Source of the DNA: an uncultured archaeon
GTDB taxonomy: Archaea; Thermoproteota; Nitrososphaeria; JACIWG01
NCBI GenBank assembly: GCA_938034445.1
Contig: CALHLD010000034.1
Coordinates: 39,165-103,164 of the forward strand
Direction of reading: 5' to 3'
Length of the DNA: 64,000 bases
Under the pieces are notes generated by a model that did not search any database, had not been told where the DNA came from, and saw nothing but the letters and a program-made list of their open reading frames with translations. This document shows, in pieces, positions 1-8,894 of this stretch (position 1 is its first letter; each line of letters begins with the position of its first letter). The translations under genes were made by a program, and so were the position numbers.

Positions 1-445
1 CCTGATGCATTATAAGGAGCATGTTGTCTGGATTAATGTTAAAGCTTGAGAGAATCTCTCTAACTTCAGAAGACGTTGTCTCCTTGTAGTCTATTTCAAA
101 CCAGTATGATCCATCTTTTCTCAAATATCTTGAAATCATAAACGTATCAGAGTGTGAGAGAGGTATTGGTCTTTTCCCGTTGAAGCTACTGTTATCAAAG
201 ACTATTGTTACACGTCCAAGGTCCTTACCTCTTCTAATAAGGTCACTTAACCTTCTAGATCTTTCTGTATAAACTTGTCCAAGTGCAACAGAGATTCCTA
301 AAAGTATTGAAGACTTTCCAGAACCGTTTGGCCCACATATTATATTCAATCCTCTCGTTAGGGGAATTCGAGCATACTCGTATGACATAAAATTTTCTAA
401 GATAACTTCACGAATGTATGTTAACGGTCTTCTTCTTGTATCCAA
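1..445 (-). CDS. SMC/Rad50-like ATPase, N-terminal part (cut by window edge)
   Basis: This gene runs leftward off the window, so only about 148 N-terminal residues are visible. Translating the complement gives a Walker A motif, CGPNGSGKSS, near residue 35, and an SMC-type Q-loop region (FNINPDN, ending IMHQ) just before the edge. Between them, SDLIRRGKDLGRVTIVFDN resembles the start of SMC5/6- and coalescin-like head domains. I chose the TTG at 443-445 because a GGAG lies about 8 nt upstream; two further in-frame TTG codons lie at 464-469. By family knowledge such ATPases hold or repair DNA. A classical Rad50 is possible, but no Mre11 is nearby. The adjacent PD-(D/E)XK nuclease on the same strand may be a partner (inference). 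Confidence 0.75.
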   Translation of the reverse strand, partial: MDTRRRPLTYIREVILENFMSYEYARIPLTRGLNIICGPNGSGKSSILLGISVALGQVYTERSRRLSDLIRRGKDLGRVTIVFDNSSFNGKRPIPLSHSDTFMISRYLRKDGSYWFEIDYKETTSSEVREILSSFNINPDNMLLIMHQ

Positions 446-513
446 TATCTTTTCTCCTGATTGCAACAATAGAGCTTATACAATATTGGTCTTAAAAGTT
501 TAATTTTTTCTCT

Positions 514-1212
514 TTAACTTTTAGCTTCAAGTCTTTTTTGAATACTTTTAATATTTTTCTGTATGCTCTTAAAAGCATTAACCATTTCCATAAAAAATAG
601 TACTCTTTTAGCCTGTTTCTTCATACCCTCGTATCCTTCAGTTTTACGTAATATCCCCTTCTCTCTCATTAAAGAAAGATGTTCTCCCAACTTTTCTAAG
701 CTAATGTTTAAGCTTTTTGCACATTTGTCGAAAGTTTCTTTTTCAGAAAGTGCTTTAAGAATCTTTAGCTCCTTTCTAGTTATGTTTTCGAAAACAGCTA
801 AGCTTACTAACCCATATTCTTCTAACACATCCCTTAAAGCTTCTCTAACAATATAATCTAAGTCTTCAGGCTCTATTAGATAATAGTAGTCTGGAAACAA
901 AAAAACTTTTACTTTAAGTTCTTCAGCCAAAACTTCTGTAGCTTTGTCAGCATAACCTTTACATATGATCAGAGGCTTTAGTTTAAGCACCATAGAATTT
1001 GCGTAAGCTTGTCTCACATCACTTACCCCAATTCTTCCTGCTTTAACTTCAACACAGTATACATCCCCACTTTCATCCTTTGCTATAAGGTCTACTTCAA
1101 AAACCTGTGTTCCATTTAGTACAATCTTCTTGTTCTTTTCCAAAATTTGAAACCCCATCTTTTTAAGAATACTCTTAGCTATCCTTTCACTACTTATACC
1201 TCTTCTGGACAA
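514..1212 (-). CDS. PD-(D/E)XK (RecB-like) nuclease with winged-helix C-terminus
   Basis: A 232-residue protein. The N-terminal half carries a restriction-endonuclease-fold core: Asp41 after a beta strand (FEVDLIAKDESG), then Glu55-Val-Lys57 (CVEVKAG), followed by an Arg/Gln helix (VSDVRQAYANS). This is the usual spacing of catalytic residues in archaeal RecB-type and Holliday-junction-type nucleases. Residues of about 140-200 look like a winged helix (ELKILKALSEKE, then SLEKLGEHLSLMREKGILR), and the tail is basic. The likely role is DNA cleavage in repair, or a DNA-binding regulator with a nuclease fold. It lies 68 bp upstream, in transcription order, of the SMC-like ATPase on the same strand. 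Substrate and partners cannot be read from sequence. Confidence 0.7.
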   Translation of the reverse strand: MSRRGISSERIAKSILKKMGFQILEKNKKIVLNGTQVFEVDLIAKDESGDVYCVEVKAGRIGVSDVRQAYANSMVLKLKPLIICKGYADKATEVLAEELKVKVFLFPDYYYLIEPEDLDYIVREALRDVLEEYGLVSLAVFENITRKELKILKALSEKETFDKCAKSLNISLEKLGEHLSLMREKGILRKTEGYEGMKKQAKRVLFFMEMVNAFKSIQKNIKSIQKRLEAKS

Positions 1213-1309
1213 TAAGCTCCTTTGTACATAATCTTATCCCTCTTTTAAATTTTAAATCCTTTGCATAATGTTAATTAGCCTATTCTATTGAACCGTTCCC
1301 GAATAGAAG

Positions 1310-2032
1310 TTGCCTAAAAAAATCGATGTCGTATCATTCGACGTTTGGGATACAATCTTGGACCTTAAACCTTTTCATGTAAAAATTGCTGAAAAAATAG
1401 CATCATATACTTCAAGAGAGTATAAGAGGGTGTATCTTGAACTAGAAGAGAACTATAGGATTTTAAAAGACTATAGGCGACGTAGAATGCTGAAATTTGA
1501 TGATTTAATTAATCACTGTCTAGAAATTTCTTCAAAAAATCTTGGCATTAGTGTTGAGGTGATAAAAAAGTGTGTCACTAAAGCTGTGCTTGAAGTAGAC
1601 AGTAGGTTACTCGTTATAGAAGGTGTTCACAATATATTTTCGGAGCTTATTAGGTCTGGTAGAAGGCTTGTTACAGTAGGAAATCTTATTTTCTGGCCAG
1701 GATCCTATAATAGAATATTGCTTGAAAGGACAGGCTTAACAGAATATTTTTCCCTCCAGGTTTATGCTGACGAAGTAAAAGTTTCTAAGCCGGACAGAGA
1801 AATTTTTCTAAAAGTTTGTGGTGAGCTTAATGTTCTTCCCGAGAATGTTTTACATGTTGGAGACAATAGAGTTGAAGATTTTGAAGGCGCGTTATCTGCT
1901 GGAATGAATGCTGCATGGATTAACCCTAAAATGAATTCACATATTTTCGAAGAAGATAAAGGTGTAGCAATTAAATCAATAAAATATTTGATTAAAGCAT
2001 TGAATAAGATTGAGTTAAGAGAAAAGGGTTAA
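1310..2032 (+). CDS. HAD-superfamily hydrolase (subfamily IA-like)
   Basis: A 240-residue HAD enzyme. Motif I is VVSFDVWDTI near the N-terminus (nucleophile Asp and general-acid Asp two residues apart). Motif II is the Thr/Gly region RLVTVGNL, motif III the Lys in VKVSKPDREIF, and motif IV HVGDNRVEDFEGA. The alpha-helical cap sits between motifs I and II, as in subfamily I phosphatases and dehalogenases. The start is a TTG; no ATG lies at the right place in frame. The gene stands alone between two leftward genes. Substrate unknown; phosphatase activity on a small metabolite is the most likely role. Confidence 0.75.
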   Translation: MPKKIDVVSFDVWDTILDLKPFHVKIAEKIASYTSREYKRVYLELEENYRILKDYRRRRMLKFDDLINHCLEISSKNLGISVEVIKKCVTKAVLEVDSRLLVIEGVHNIFSELIRSGRRLVTVGNLIFWPGSYNRILLERTGLTEYFSLQVYADEVKVSKPDREIFLKVCGELNVLPENVLHVGDNRVEDFEGALSAGMNAAWINPKMNSHIFEEDKGVAIKSIKYLIKALNKIELREKG

Positions 2033-2041
2033 CATAAAATA

Positions 2042-3490
2042 TTAGCTGATCACCTTCTCATATTCTTTTAAGAGCATACTTTTACTATATCCATGGTCTA
2101 TAAAATCCCATGGAAGGACTTCATCGACTTTCTGTTCCCCTAAAAATTTTGAAAGCCCTTTAAAATCGTTGTTCTCGAAAACTTTAGAAACACTCTCATC
2201 TCCTCTCGAAAGAATTGTCTGTACAGCATATTCTATAATATCAGGTATTCTAGCATCTATCTTAAGTCTGCTTGTTTCTGATTTAAGATACTCTATCTTT
2301 CTTTTAAGCTGATTTAACCCTTTCTTAACATTTTGAAGTCCTCCAAAGGGAAGCCATTGGAAAGGTGTGTGCGGTTTTGGAACAAGCGGGTTTACTGAAA
2401 TCTTTACTGCACCAACTATTTCTTTAACTTTATTAGCTAAATTCACTATTTCTTTAACATCATCCATTTTTTCATTCGGTAACCCTATCATAAAATATAG
2501 TTTTATTTTATTAAATCTTTTCGAAGACGTCTTTGCTGCATTAAGGATGTCGTCTGAGGTAATACCCTTCCCTATAATCTTCTGTAAATGTTCGGATGCT
2601 GTTTCAGGCGCCAAGGTTAACGTTTTCAGTCCCCCTTCATGCAGAAGTTCAATGAGTTGCTCGTCAACAGTGTCGGCTCTTATAGATGATGGTGAAACAT
2701 TAAATCCTTTTCCCACATAATATTCTAGCATTTCAATAAAATTTGGGTTATCGGTTGGTGATGGTGCAACTAAAACAACCTTTTCAACACCTTTTAAATC
2801 AGGCATATCATTCAAGTTCCTCCATCTCGGTGGCGAATAGAGGCTTCTGACAACACAAAATCTGCATTTTCTTATACAGCCTCTCCCTATTTCTAGAATA
2901 AAACATCTGCCATACACTCCTTTTCCTACTATTTCTGTGGGTATATGTGTGCCAACTTTAGCTTTAACTCTTCTAACTTTATCTTCCTTTCCTGTGTAAA
3001 CGCCCTCTATTCCAGAAAGCTCCTCCTTAGATTTAGCTTCAAGTATTTCGCCAACCTTTTCCTCAACTTCTCCTATAAAAAATGCATCAAAATATCCTGT
3101 TAATGGTTTTGGGTTTATCATAATAGCAGGGCCGCCTGCAATCTTTAATCCCTTAAAATTACTCTTTTTTAGAATTTCTATTGCCCTAAAATAGTCAAGC
3201 TCATATTGTAAACTAAATAGTGCAATATCAAAATTCTGTAATGGAGTCGAATTTTCAAAGCCTCTTATCCCTTCAAAGATATCGTAATAGAATCTCTCAC
3301 AGTATGCGTTGTTTTCGAAAACCTTTGAATATATTATTTGGAGGCCAATATTTGATATTCCTCCAACATATTTGTTTGGATATACTAACGCAACTCTTTT
3401 CATTCCCCTTTTATACTTTCTAATAAATGGGTTAAACTCTATTTTTCTTAAAGCTTCTATTTCTTCTATTCCTAGACTTTTAAGTTTCAT
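2042..3490 (-). CDS. B12-binding-domain radical SAM protein
   Basis: A 482-residue protein. An N-terminal region of about 150 residues (RVALVYPNKYVGGISNIGLQ) resembles the cobalamin-binding domain of B12-dependent radical SAM enzymes, although the classical DxHxxG is not evident. The radical SAM cluster motif follows at about residue 200, in GRGCIRKCRFCVVR (CxxxCxxC). The TIM-barrel motifs continue with ETASEHLQKIIGKG and MIGLPNEKMDDV. Overall it resembles uncharacterised archaeal TIGR03960-like proteins. The gene ends 10 bp from the convergent HAD gene and starts 29 bp after the reverse gyrase, so it may be co-transcribed with it. The substrate is unknown. Confidence 0.75.
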   Translation of the reverse strand: MKLKSLGIEEIEALRKIEFNPFIRKYKRGMKRVALVYPNKYVGGISNIGLQIIYSKVFENNAYCERFYYDIFEGIRGFENSTPLQNFDIALFSLQYELDYFRAIEILKKSNFKGLKIAGGPAIMINPKPLTGYFDAFFIGEVEEKVGEILEAKSKEELSGIEGVYTGKEDKVRRVKAKVGTHIPTEIVGKGVYGRCFILEIGRGCIRKCRFCVVRSLYSPPRWRNLNDMPDLKGVEKVVLVAPSPTDNPNFIEMLEYYVGKGFNVSPSSIRADTVDEQLIELLHEGGLKTLTLAPETASEHLQKIIGKGITSDDILNAAKTSSKRFNKIKLYFMIGLPNEKMDDVKEIVNLANKVKEIVGAVKISVNPLVPKPHTPFQWLPFGGLQNVKKGLNQLKRKIEYLKSETSRLKIDARIPDIIEYAVQTILSRGDESVSKVFENNDFKGLSKFLGEQKVDEVLPWDFIDHGYSKSMLLKEYEKVIS

Positions 3491-3519
3491 AGTCTACGCA
3501 CTTTGGAGATTTTAAGACA

Positions 3520-6342
3520 TTAACAATATCTTCTTATACTAAGTATTTCTTTGTAAAGGTTATCAAGTATTTGCTGATAATCCACTTTACCTTCCTCTAT
3601 CGAATCCATGATCTTCTTTAACTTTTTTGTAGTTTCTTCTGAAATAAATTCATAGAATCTTTTGTTTAGGTAAAAGTATACTTGATACCCTTTCTTTGTT
3701 GGAATTATATCCCTTCTATCGTTCTCCTTCACATATCCTCTTTGAAAGAGGGTTGTAACAATTTTTGCATATGTTGATGGCCTACCGATATCTTTTTGTT
3801 TCATTAACTTTATTAGGTCTGATTGCTTTAAAAGTGAGATTGTCGGCGCTTTCCAACTTCTTATACTTACAGCCTTAAATTCTCCTTCATCCACTTCCGG
3901 AATAAGACTTATCTTTTGGACAAGATTGAATCCTTCTTCCAATATCCTTATGTAGCCTTCAATAAACTCAATCTTGTTGTTAAATCTAATCTCATACCTT
4001 TCTTTTAGCACCTTTACTTGTTTCATTTGGCTTGCTATAAATCTTCTAAATATTTGATCATACAGCTGAAGGTGTTCTTGTGTGAGTTTTTTCGCAAGCT
4101 TTATGCTTCCTAGAGTAAGCATATGCTTTAATCTTGTAGCGTCAATTGGTCTAGTTGGCCTTATACATTCGTGAGCACCCTCCTTAGACCATTCTCTTGG
4201 CTTAAAGAAGGTTTCATTAAATTTGTCAACTATATACTCTTTTGCAACATTTTGTCCAGTAGGAGAAACTCTTATGCTATCTGTTCTATGGTATGTTATT
4301 AATCCTAATTCGAATAAATCTTGTGCAATACCCATAGTCTTGTGTACGCTAAACTTTAATGCAATAGCAGCCTCTTGGAGTAATGTGTCTGTAGAATATG
4401 GTGGTGGTGGATTAATTTCTATTTCCTCCTTAGACATGCATCTTACATGATATTGTGTCGTGCGCAGTTTTTCAACTTCCTCCTTAACAGCACTATCCTC
4501 TATTAATGGCTCTTTTACAATAAATTCCAGTCCATTTTCTAATACTATTTCAAAGAATGTCTGGAAACTTTTTCTAGATTCATTTGCTCGATTAATAATC
4601 CATCCTAGAACAGGTGTTTGCACTCTTCCTGCTGAAAGTGTCTTATCGTTAAACCTATCCCAAAGTTTTGCGCTCAACTCGAAACCTAGCCATCGGTCTT
4701 CGATTCTTCTAACCATCTGTGCCTCTACAAGTCTCATATCCATATTTCTCATGTTTTTTAACCCATTCACTAAAGCTCTTTTTGTTATTTCATGAAATTC
4801 TATTCGTTTTATTTGCGATGTGTATGGTGAGAGTACTGTTGCTATATCCCATCCTATCTTTTCTCCTTCGGCGTCTGCGTCTGTACCTATTAATATTTGG
4901 TCTGTTTCTAGCGCAAGTTTTCTTAAAGCTTCAACTATCTCGGCTTTATCAACTAACTCTTTTTGACAATATGGACACTTTTTCACGGGTCTAGTGAAAG
5001 TCTTTTTGCATTTTCTACAAACTTTTATAGTAATGTACGATGGTACAAATTTTCCATTTAATTTTATTACACCATGTACACTATTCCTTCCCAAATCGTA
5101 TGTAGGTAAATCGAAAATATGTCCTCCACTTGCAGTTATGTTAAGAATATAATCGCCTGTACTCACCTCATAAACTGTTAAGCTGTTAACTATTCTTTTA
5201 CTCGGTTTTCCAAAGAATCTTGCAATCGTTTTAACCTTGTTCGGTGATTCGACAACTAAGAGTGCCGTTGTTATAGGATCTTTAAATTGTGGGCTTATTG
5301 TGCCCGCCATAAGCATTTTTATTGTAGCCCTATCTCTGTCAACTTCTTCCAAAATTTCATTTAAGTTTACTTCATTAAAATTTTTCCACTCTATTTCTTC
5401 AGAAAATAGTCTAGATTCTTTAACGAGTCCATTAAATGCTTTTTTATCATCAACAATTGTGACAGAAATTCCTTTTGAAATCCCTCCAATAAACATTCTT
5501 GATGTTCTTCCTGAAGCCTGTATATATGCTACAGTATCGGGTACAACCAAAAATGGTTTATCTTTTTCCGAACTTATCGTTATATTCGGAGAAGATCTAA
5601 CTTTTTCTATAATTTCTTTCTTTGACAAAAGTTCTATAAGAAACATTCTTATCTTTTCTAACTTTTCTTTTATTGCACCCTTATAGCCTTCAAGTCTAAC
5701 GTTACTATACATTGAATATAAAATCTCTTTTATAACATTAGATGGCACTTGATGTAATATGTTCCTTAATTCGATAATATATTTTTCAATAAGCGCCTGT
5801 TCCTCCTCTCCCACAAGTTCCTTTAAATGTGAAAGTAGGATTATAGCACGGGTTGGAGTGAAATCCTTTTCCATATCAAGGCTTATCCTAAATTTAGGTA
5901 CTCCCGCAAATATAGCATACCTTATTGCATGCGGTAAATCTATTCCTCTTGCAAGAGGACTCCTATAGGATGCAATTCCAATTAAAAGCTCAACCTTACC
6001 TGAAGAAAAATCTTCTAAAATTCTAGCTTTAGCCCTATTATATAATGAAACACTAAATTTTTCTTTCAATAATCTCTCATATAATCTTTCAGCAAATTCT
6101 AGACCTTTATCCATTGGCACAAATATGATTCCACCAGAGCCGAGTAGCCTAACAAGTTGCACAACCTTTTCTTCAACATCTTCATTGTCTTCAACAAAAA
6201 GGTCTTCTATATTTCTAATAAATTCTATCCTGGACCCGATTTCGAAGCCCATGAGTTCCTTAAACAACTTTATTCTCTTAGTCCTTTTTGCTCTCGGAGA
6301 CGCACCTGACACTATAATATTTCCAACCCTTATACTGTTCAC
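3520..6342 (-). CDS. rgy: Reverse gyrase, C-terminal part (helicase domain 2 + topoisomerase IA), frameshifted
   Basis: This 940-residue frame holds most of a reverse gyrase, the ATP-dependent positive-supercoiling topoisomerase of thermophiles. Helicase motif VI lies at about 273-285 (YIQASGRTSRMF). The TOPRIM domain begins with Glu365 in VVESPNKVKT and has the acidic motif GTDADAEGEKIG at 487-498. A zinc finger uses Cys442, 445, 456 and 459, and the catalytic Tyr684 is in GLITYHRTDS. The GTG at 6342 is only the first convenient start codon: the same frame is open back to 6468, giving 42 more residues that continue the N-terminal half encoded at 6449-7192. Rejoined, the protein would be about 1,223 residues, a normal length for the family. 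The topoisomerase half looks fully intact. Confidence 0.9.
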   Translation of the reverse strand: MNSIRVGNIIVSGASPRAKRTKRIKLFKELMGFEIGSRIEFIRNIEDLFVEDNEDVEEKVVQLVRLLGSGGIIFVPMDKGLEFAERLYERLLKEKFSVSLYNRAKARILEDFSSGKVELLIGIASYRSPLARGIDLPHAIRYAIFAGVPKFRISLDMEKDFTPTRAIILLSHLKELVGEEEQALIEKYIIELRNILHQVPSNVIKEILYSMYSNVRLEGYKGAIKEKLEKIRMFLIELLSKKEIIEKVRSSPNITISSEKDKPFLVVPDTVAYIQASGRTSRMFIGGISKGISVTIVDDKKAFNGLVKESRLFSEEIEWKNFNEVNLNEILEEVDRDRATIKMLMAGTISPQFKDPITTALLVVESPNKVKTIARFFGKPSKRIVNSLTVYEVSTGDYILNITASGGHIFDLPTYDLGRNSVHGVIKLNGKFVPSYITIKVCRKCKKTFTRPVKKCPYCQKELVDKAEIVEALRKLALETDQILIGTDADAEGEKIGWDIATVLSPYTSQIKRIEFHEITKRALVNGLKNMRNMDMRLVEAQMVRRIEDRWLGFELSAKLWDRFNDKTLSAGRVQTPVLGWIINRANESRKSFQTFFEIVLENGLEFIVKEPLIEDSAVKEEVEKLRTTQYHVRCMSKEEIEINPPPPYSTDTLLQEAAIALKFSVHKTMGIAQDLFELGLITYHRTDSIRVSPTGQNVAKEYIVDKFNETFFKPREWSKEGAHECIRPTRPIDATRLKHMLTLGSIKLAKKLTQEHLQLYDQIFRRFIASQMKQVKVLKERYEIRFNNKIEFIEGYIRILEEGFNLVQKISLIPEVDEGEFKAVSIRSWKAPTISLLKQSDLIKLMKQKDIGRPSTYAKIVTTLFQRGYVKENDRRDIIPTKKGYQVYFYLNKRFYEFISEETTKKLKKIMDSIEEGKVDYQQILDNLYKEILSIRRYC

Positions 6343-6448
6343 GAAATTTTCTATATTCCTTTTTATGCTATCTATCTCATTTGCTAACTCTGTTACATTT
6401 CCACCTTTTTTTAAATTTTTTTGATATTCTCTTCTGAGTTCAATTAAT

Positions 6449-7192
6449 CTAAGCCCTTGAGCTATTATTTTCTTCTGAAAAACCTGCCAAACTTAGCACT
6501 TTATCAACATTTTTTGACGATTTTAATAGTGCGTCAACATCGTCTACCACAATTAAATCGAAAATATCTCCATTTACCATTTCAAAGTTTTTTGAAAGGA
6601 AGGCTGATGTTGTAACCAATATGTGATACTGTCTACTAATAATCGTTTCTTTCTCCAATTCCTTTTCCTTTTCACTTAACATTGAATGATATCTTGCAAT
6701 TTTTACTGTCGCCCCAATTTTTTCTAAAAATGATATAATTCTTTGATAAGTTTGTTCTGCTAAAATTGCAGTTGGAACAATTATGTAGCATTTTCTGTTT
6801 TTTAGAGCATAGTAGAGTGAAAGGATTATTCCAAAAACACTTTTACCCATCCCTGTTGGAGCTATAATTGCGAAATTTTTTCCAGAAAATATTCTTTTAG
6901 CCCACGTTCTCTGGGCACTCCAAAGCCTACTTCCCGTAGTCTTGTAAAATAAATCATTTAACTCCTCTAACTGTATTTCAATTTTGTATAAGCTGTGCAA
7001 ATTTTTTAACGAACCATGCTCTTTCAAGATTTCTAAAATATATGATAGTGTGTTTTTTCTGTCTCTTATAAGTTCTAAAATTTTTTCATCAGGTAAAGGC
7101 AAACATTTTTCACATGGAACTTTTAAAGAGAGTCTATAATCGTTTATATCGTCTCCACAGTTTGGACAAAGTTTTAGAAAGATAGCTTTCAT
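6449..7192 (-). CDS. rgy: Reverse gyrase, N-terminal part (zinc finger + helicase domain 1), frameshifted
   Basis: 247 residues that start exactly like a reverse gyrase. The N-terminal zinc finger uses Cys9, 12, 27 and 30. The Q-motif region is SRLWSAQRTWAKR, Walker A is APTGMGKS at 111-118, motif Ia is IIVPTAILAEQT, and the Walker B/DEAD-box equivalent is VVDDVDAL at 215-222. The frame ends in GFSEE followed by six unrelated residues and a stop, well before helicase domain 2. The missing continuation is present one frame over and overlaps this ORF by 20 nt. The break lies inside the helicase module. That does not match the natural two-subunit splits known from Nanoarchaeum (helicase/topoisomerase boundary) or Methanopyrus (within the topoisomerase), so a frameshift is the simpler reading. 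Confidence 0.9.
   Translation of the reverse strand: MKAIFLKLCPNCGDDINDYRLSLKVPCEKCLPLPDEKILELIRDRKNTLSYILEILKEHGSLKNLHSLYKIEIQLEELNDLFYKTTGSRLWSAQRTWAKRIFSGKNFAIIAPTGMGKSVFGIILSLYYALKNRKCYIIVPTAILAEQTYQRIISFLEKIGATVKIARYHSMLSEKEKELEKETIISRQYHILVTTSAFLSKNFEMVNGDIFDLIVVDDVDALLKSSKNVDKVLSLAGFSEENNSSRA
6462..6478 (-). other. +1 frameshift point between the two reverse gyrase frames
   Basis: On the minus strand the run GAAGAAAATAATAGC is where the frames join. The N-terminal frame reads GAA GAA AAT AAT AGC and stops 18 nt later. Skipping one A of the A4 run gives GAA GAA ATA ATA GCT, which stays open through the whole topoisomerase half. One surplus A is therefore enough to explain the split. 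It could be a sequencing or assembly indel, a real inactivating mutation, or recoding; short A runs are typical sites for all three. Confidence 0.8.
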
Positions 7193-7373
7193 CTATTATG
7201 TTCCAAATTATTAATGCCTATAACGTATATAATTTTTAAGGTCTAGTTGGTATCTAAACTAAAAAGAAGTTAAAGAGTATAATAAAGTAACATGAGTTGG
7301 ATCCATTTTTAGATGAGCTTGCAAATATAGTTCTCGCTGAATAAGATTATAGCCTAATTTTTGACTGTCAGTG

Positions 7374-7826
7374 CTAGACTGAAATATCTGATACAATTGC
7401 TTTTCCAATGCGAACTATGTCCTCTGTCTTTATCTCTAAAAGCTTTGTTCTAGAACCTCCACCACAAAATACTGTTTTATATGAAAGTAGGCTACCATCC
7501 ATTACTATCTTCATTGGAGTCTTATGTCCTATTGATGGTGTACCACCCGGGGGATATCCACTTACCTGTTCAGCTTGTTCAAAAGGAACAAGGCGTACTC
7601 TTTTTACACCAAGAACCTTAGCAGCCTTATCTAAATCAACCCTCTTATCTCCTGGAACAATAAGTAGGACATATTCTCCTGAATCAGTTTTTGATACAAG
7701 ATTTTTAGTGAGCCTGTTTAATTCGATTCCAGCAGCCCTTGCAGCATCAGCAGTATGTATTGTCTCAGATTTCTCGATAAACCTATACCATACACCATTT
7801 TCTTTCAAAAACCCTTCTAAATCCAT
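7374..7826 (-). CDS. YbaK/ProX-type aminoacyl-tRNA deacylase
   Basis: A 150-residue single-domain protein of the YbaK/EbsC/ProX family, which hydrolyses mischarged aminoacyl-tRNAs in trans (for example Cys- or Ala-tRNAPro). Recognisable segments are the N-terminal TIHTADAARAAGIE helix, the substrate-pocket strand KNLVSKTDSGEYVLLIVPGD, the Lys-rich VDLDKAAKVLGVKRVRLV, and the GYPPGGTPSIGH loop that lines the active site. Length and order are typical. It stands alone. The 181 bp upstream of the reverse gyrase end of the gene contain no clear gene or RNA. The amino-acid specificity is not evident from sequence. Confidence 0.85.
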   Translation of the reverse strand: MDLEGFLKENGVWYRFIEKSETIHTADAARAAGIELNRLTKNLVSKTDSGEYVLLIVPGDKRVDLDKAAKVLGVKRVRLVPFEQAEQVSGYPPGGTPSIGHKTPMKIVMDGSLLSYKTVFCGGGSRTKLLEIKTEDIVRIGKAIVSDISV

Positions 7827-7920
7827 ACAACCTTCTCTAAAAACAAGTTTATTTAAAAATTAATAAAACTATCATAAACATATATAACCTCAATAATTTA
7901 ATAACCTTGCAGTGATGTAG

Positions 7921-8820
7921 ATGATTAAATATATTAGCAAAAAGAATATAATATACAAGTTTAGTTCAAAAAATAAGCCTGTAGAAACTGCTTTACCGGG
8001 TGACATGGTTATTTTTGAAACAATAGACTGTTTGAGTGAACAGATTAGGAGTGAAGATGATTCCATAAGCACCATTGACTGGGGTCGCGTAAATGGTGCT
8101 ACAGGCCCACTTTATGTTGAAGGTGCGGAGCCTGGTGACACCTTAATAGTCAAAATATTAGATATTAATGTAAGTGATAAAGCTTTCCTTGTAACAGTAC
8201 CGGGCCACGGAGTGCTTTCTGACCTAAAATTTTCTTCTAAAATAAAAATGTTAAAGACTAGTAAATATACTACTACTTTCGGTTCATTAAATATAAAATC
8301 GAATCCAATGATAGGTACAATAGGTGTTGCACCAGCATACGATGAAATTCCATGCGGTGATCTAGGTCGTCATGGTGGTAACATGGATGTCCCAATATTA
8401 AATGCTGGCTCAATATTGTATCTTCCAGTTTCAGTAAAAGGTGCCCTTTTAGCCCTTGGAGACCTCCATGCTTTACAAGCTGACGGCGAACTCTGCGTTT
8501 CTGCAGCCGAAACTTCTGGGGAAGTGCTTGTAAGAGTAGAGTTGATAAAAGGTAGGCAGCCAAGGTACCCTATCTTAGAAAATAGGGATATTATAGCGAT
8601 ACTAGCTTTTGGTAACACAATAGATGAGGCAATTCATGCTGTCACCCAATATGCAGTTGAAACATTAATGGTTTCACAGAAGCTTAGTTTTGAAGAAGCT
8701 TATATGCTTGGGAGTTTAATAGTTAATTTGAGGATAAATCAGCTAGTTGACCCTAAAAAGGGTGTAAGAGCAGAAATTCCTAAAGATTTCGTAAAATTTG
8801 AAGATTTTCTAAGTGTTTAA
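7921..8820 (+). CDS. Acetamidase/formamidase family amidohydrolase
   Basis: A 299-residue protein of the FmdA/AmdA family, which releases ammonia from formamide, acetamide or related short amides. Family hallmarks are the early VETALPGDMVIFET, GRVNGATGPLYVEGAEPGDTL at about residues 57-77, the HGVLSD and GRHGGNMDV loops, and LGDLHALQADGELCVSAAE at about 179-197, whose His, Asp and Glu residues belong to the metal-dependent active site. It is followed after 74 bp by an APC-type permease on the same strand, so uptake and deamidation of an amide or amino-acid derivative is a reasonable guess. Confidence 0.85.
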   Translation: MIKYISKKNIIYKFSSKNKPVETALPGDMVIFETIDCLSEQIRSEDDSISTIDWGRVNGATGPLYVEGAEPGDTLIVKILDINVSDKAFLVTVPGHGVLSDLKFSSKIKMLKTSKYTTTFGSLNIKSNPMIGTIGVAPAYDEIPCGDLGRHGGNMDVPILNAGSILYLPVSVKGALLALGDLHALQADGELCVSAAETSGEVLVRVELIKGRQPRYPILENRDIIAILAFGNTIDEAIHAVTQYAVETLMVSQKLSFEEAYMLGSLIVNLRINQLVDPKKGVRAEIPKDFVKFEDFLSV

Positions 8821-8894
8821 ATAATTTTTCAATAAGAACAAATTTTTGATAGAAAGATTTATTAATGTAGTAATTGATGTGGTTTTGAGATAAG

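Noticed and set aside
6343..6468. An intein or insertion in reverse gyrase at the break
   Set aside because: No extra sequence is present; the two halves continue directly in the alternative frame.
3520..7192. Reverse gyrase as a natural two-subunit enzyme
   Set aside because: The split is inside the helicase domain, the frames overlap, and one base restores a normal-length protein; the first ORF ends in six unrelated residues.
7193..7373. A short coding tail (LDPFLDELANIVLAE-like frame, about 15 codons) upstream of the reverse gyrase
   Set aside because: Too short, no start or promoter, no recognisable family. It may be a remnant, but support is insufficient.
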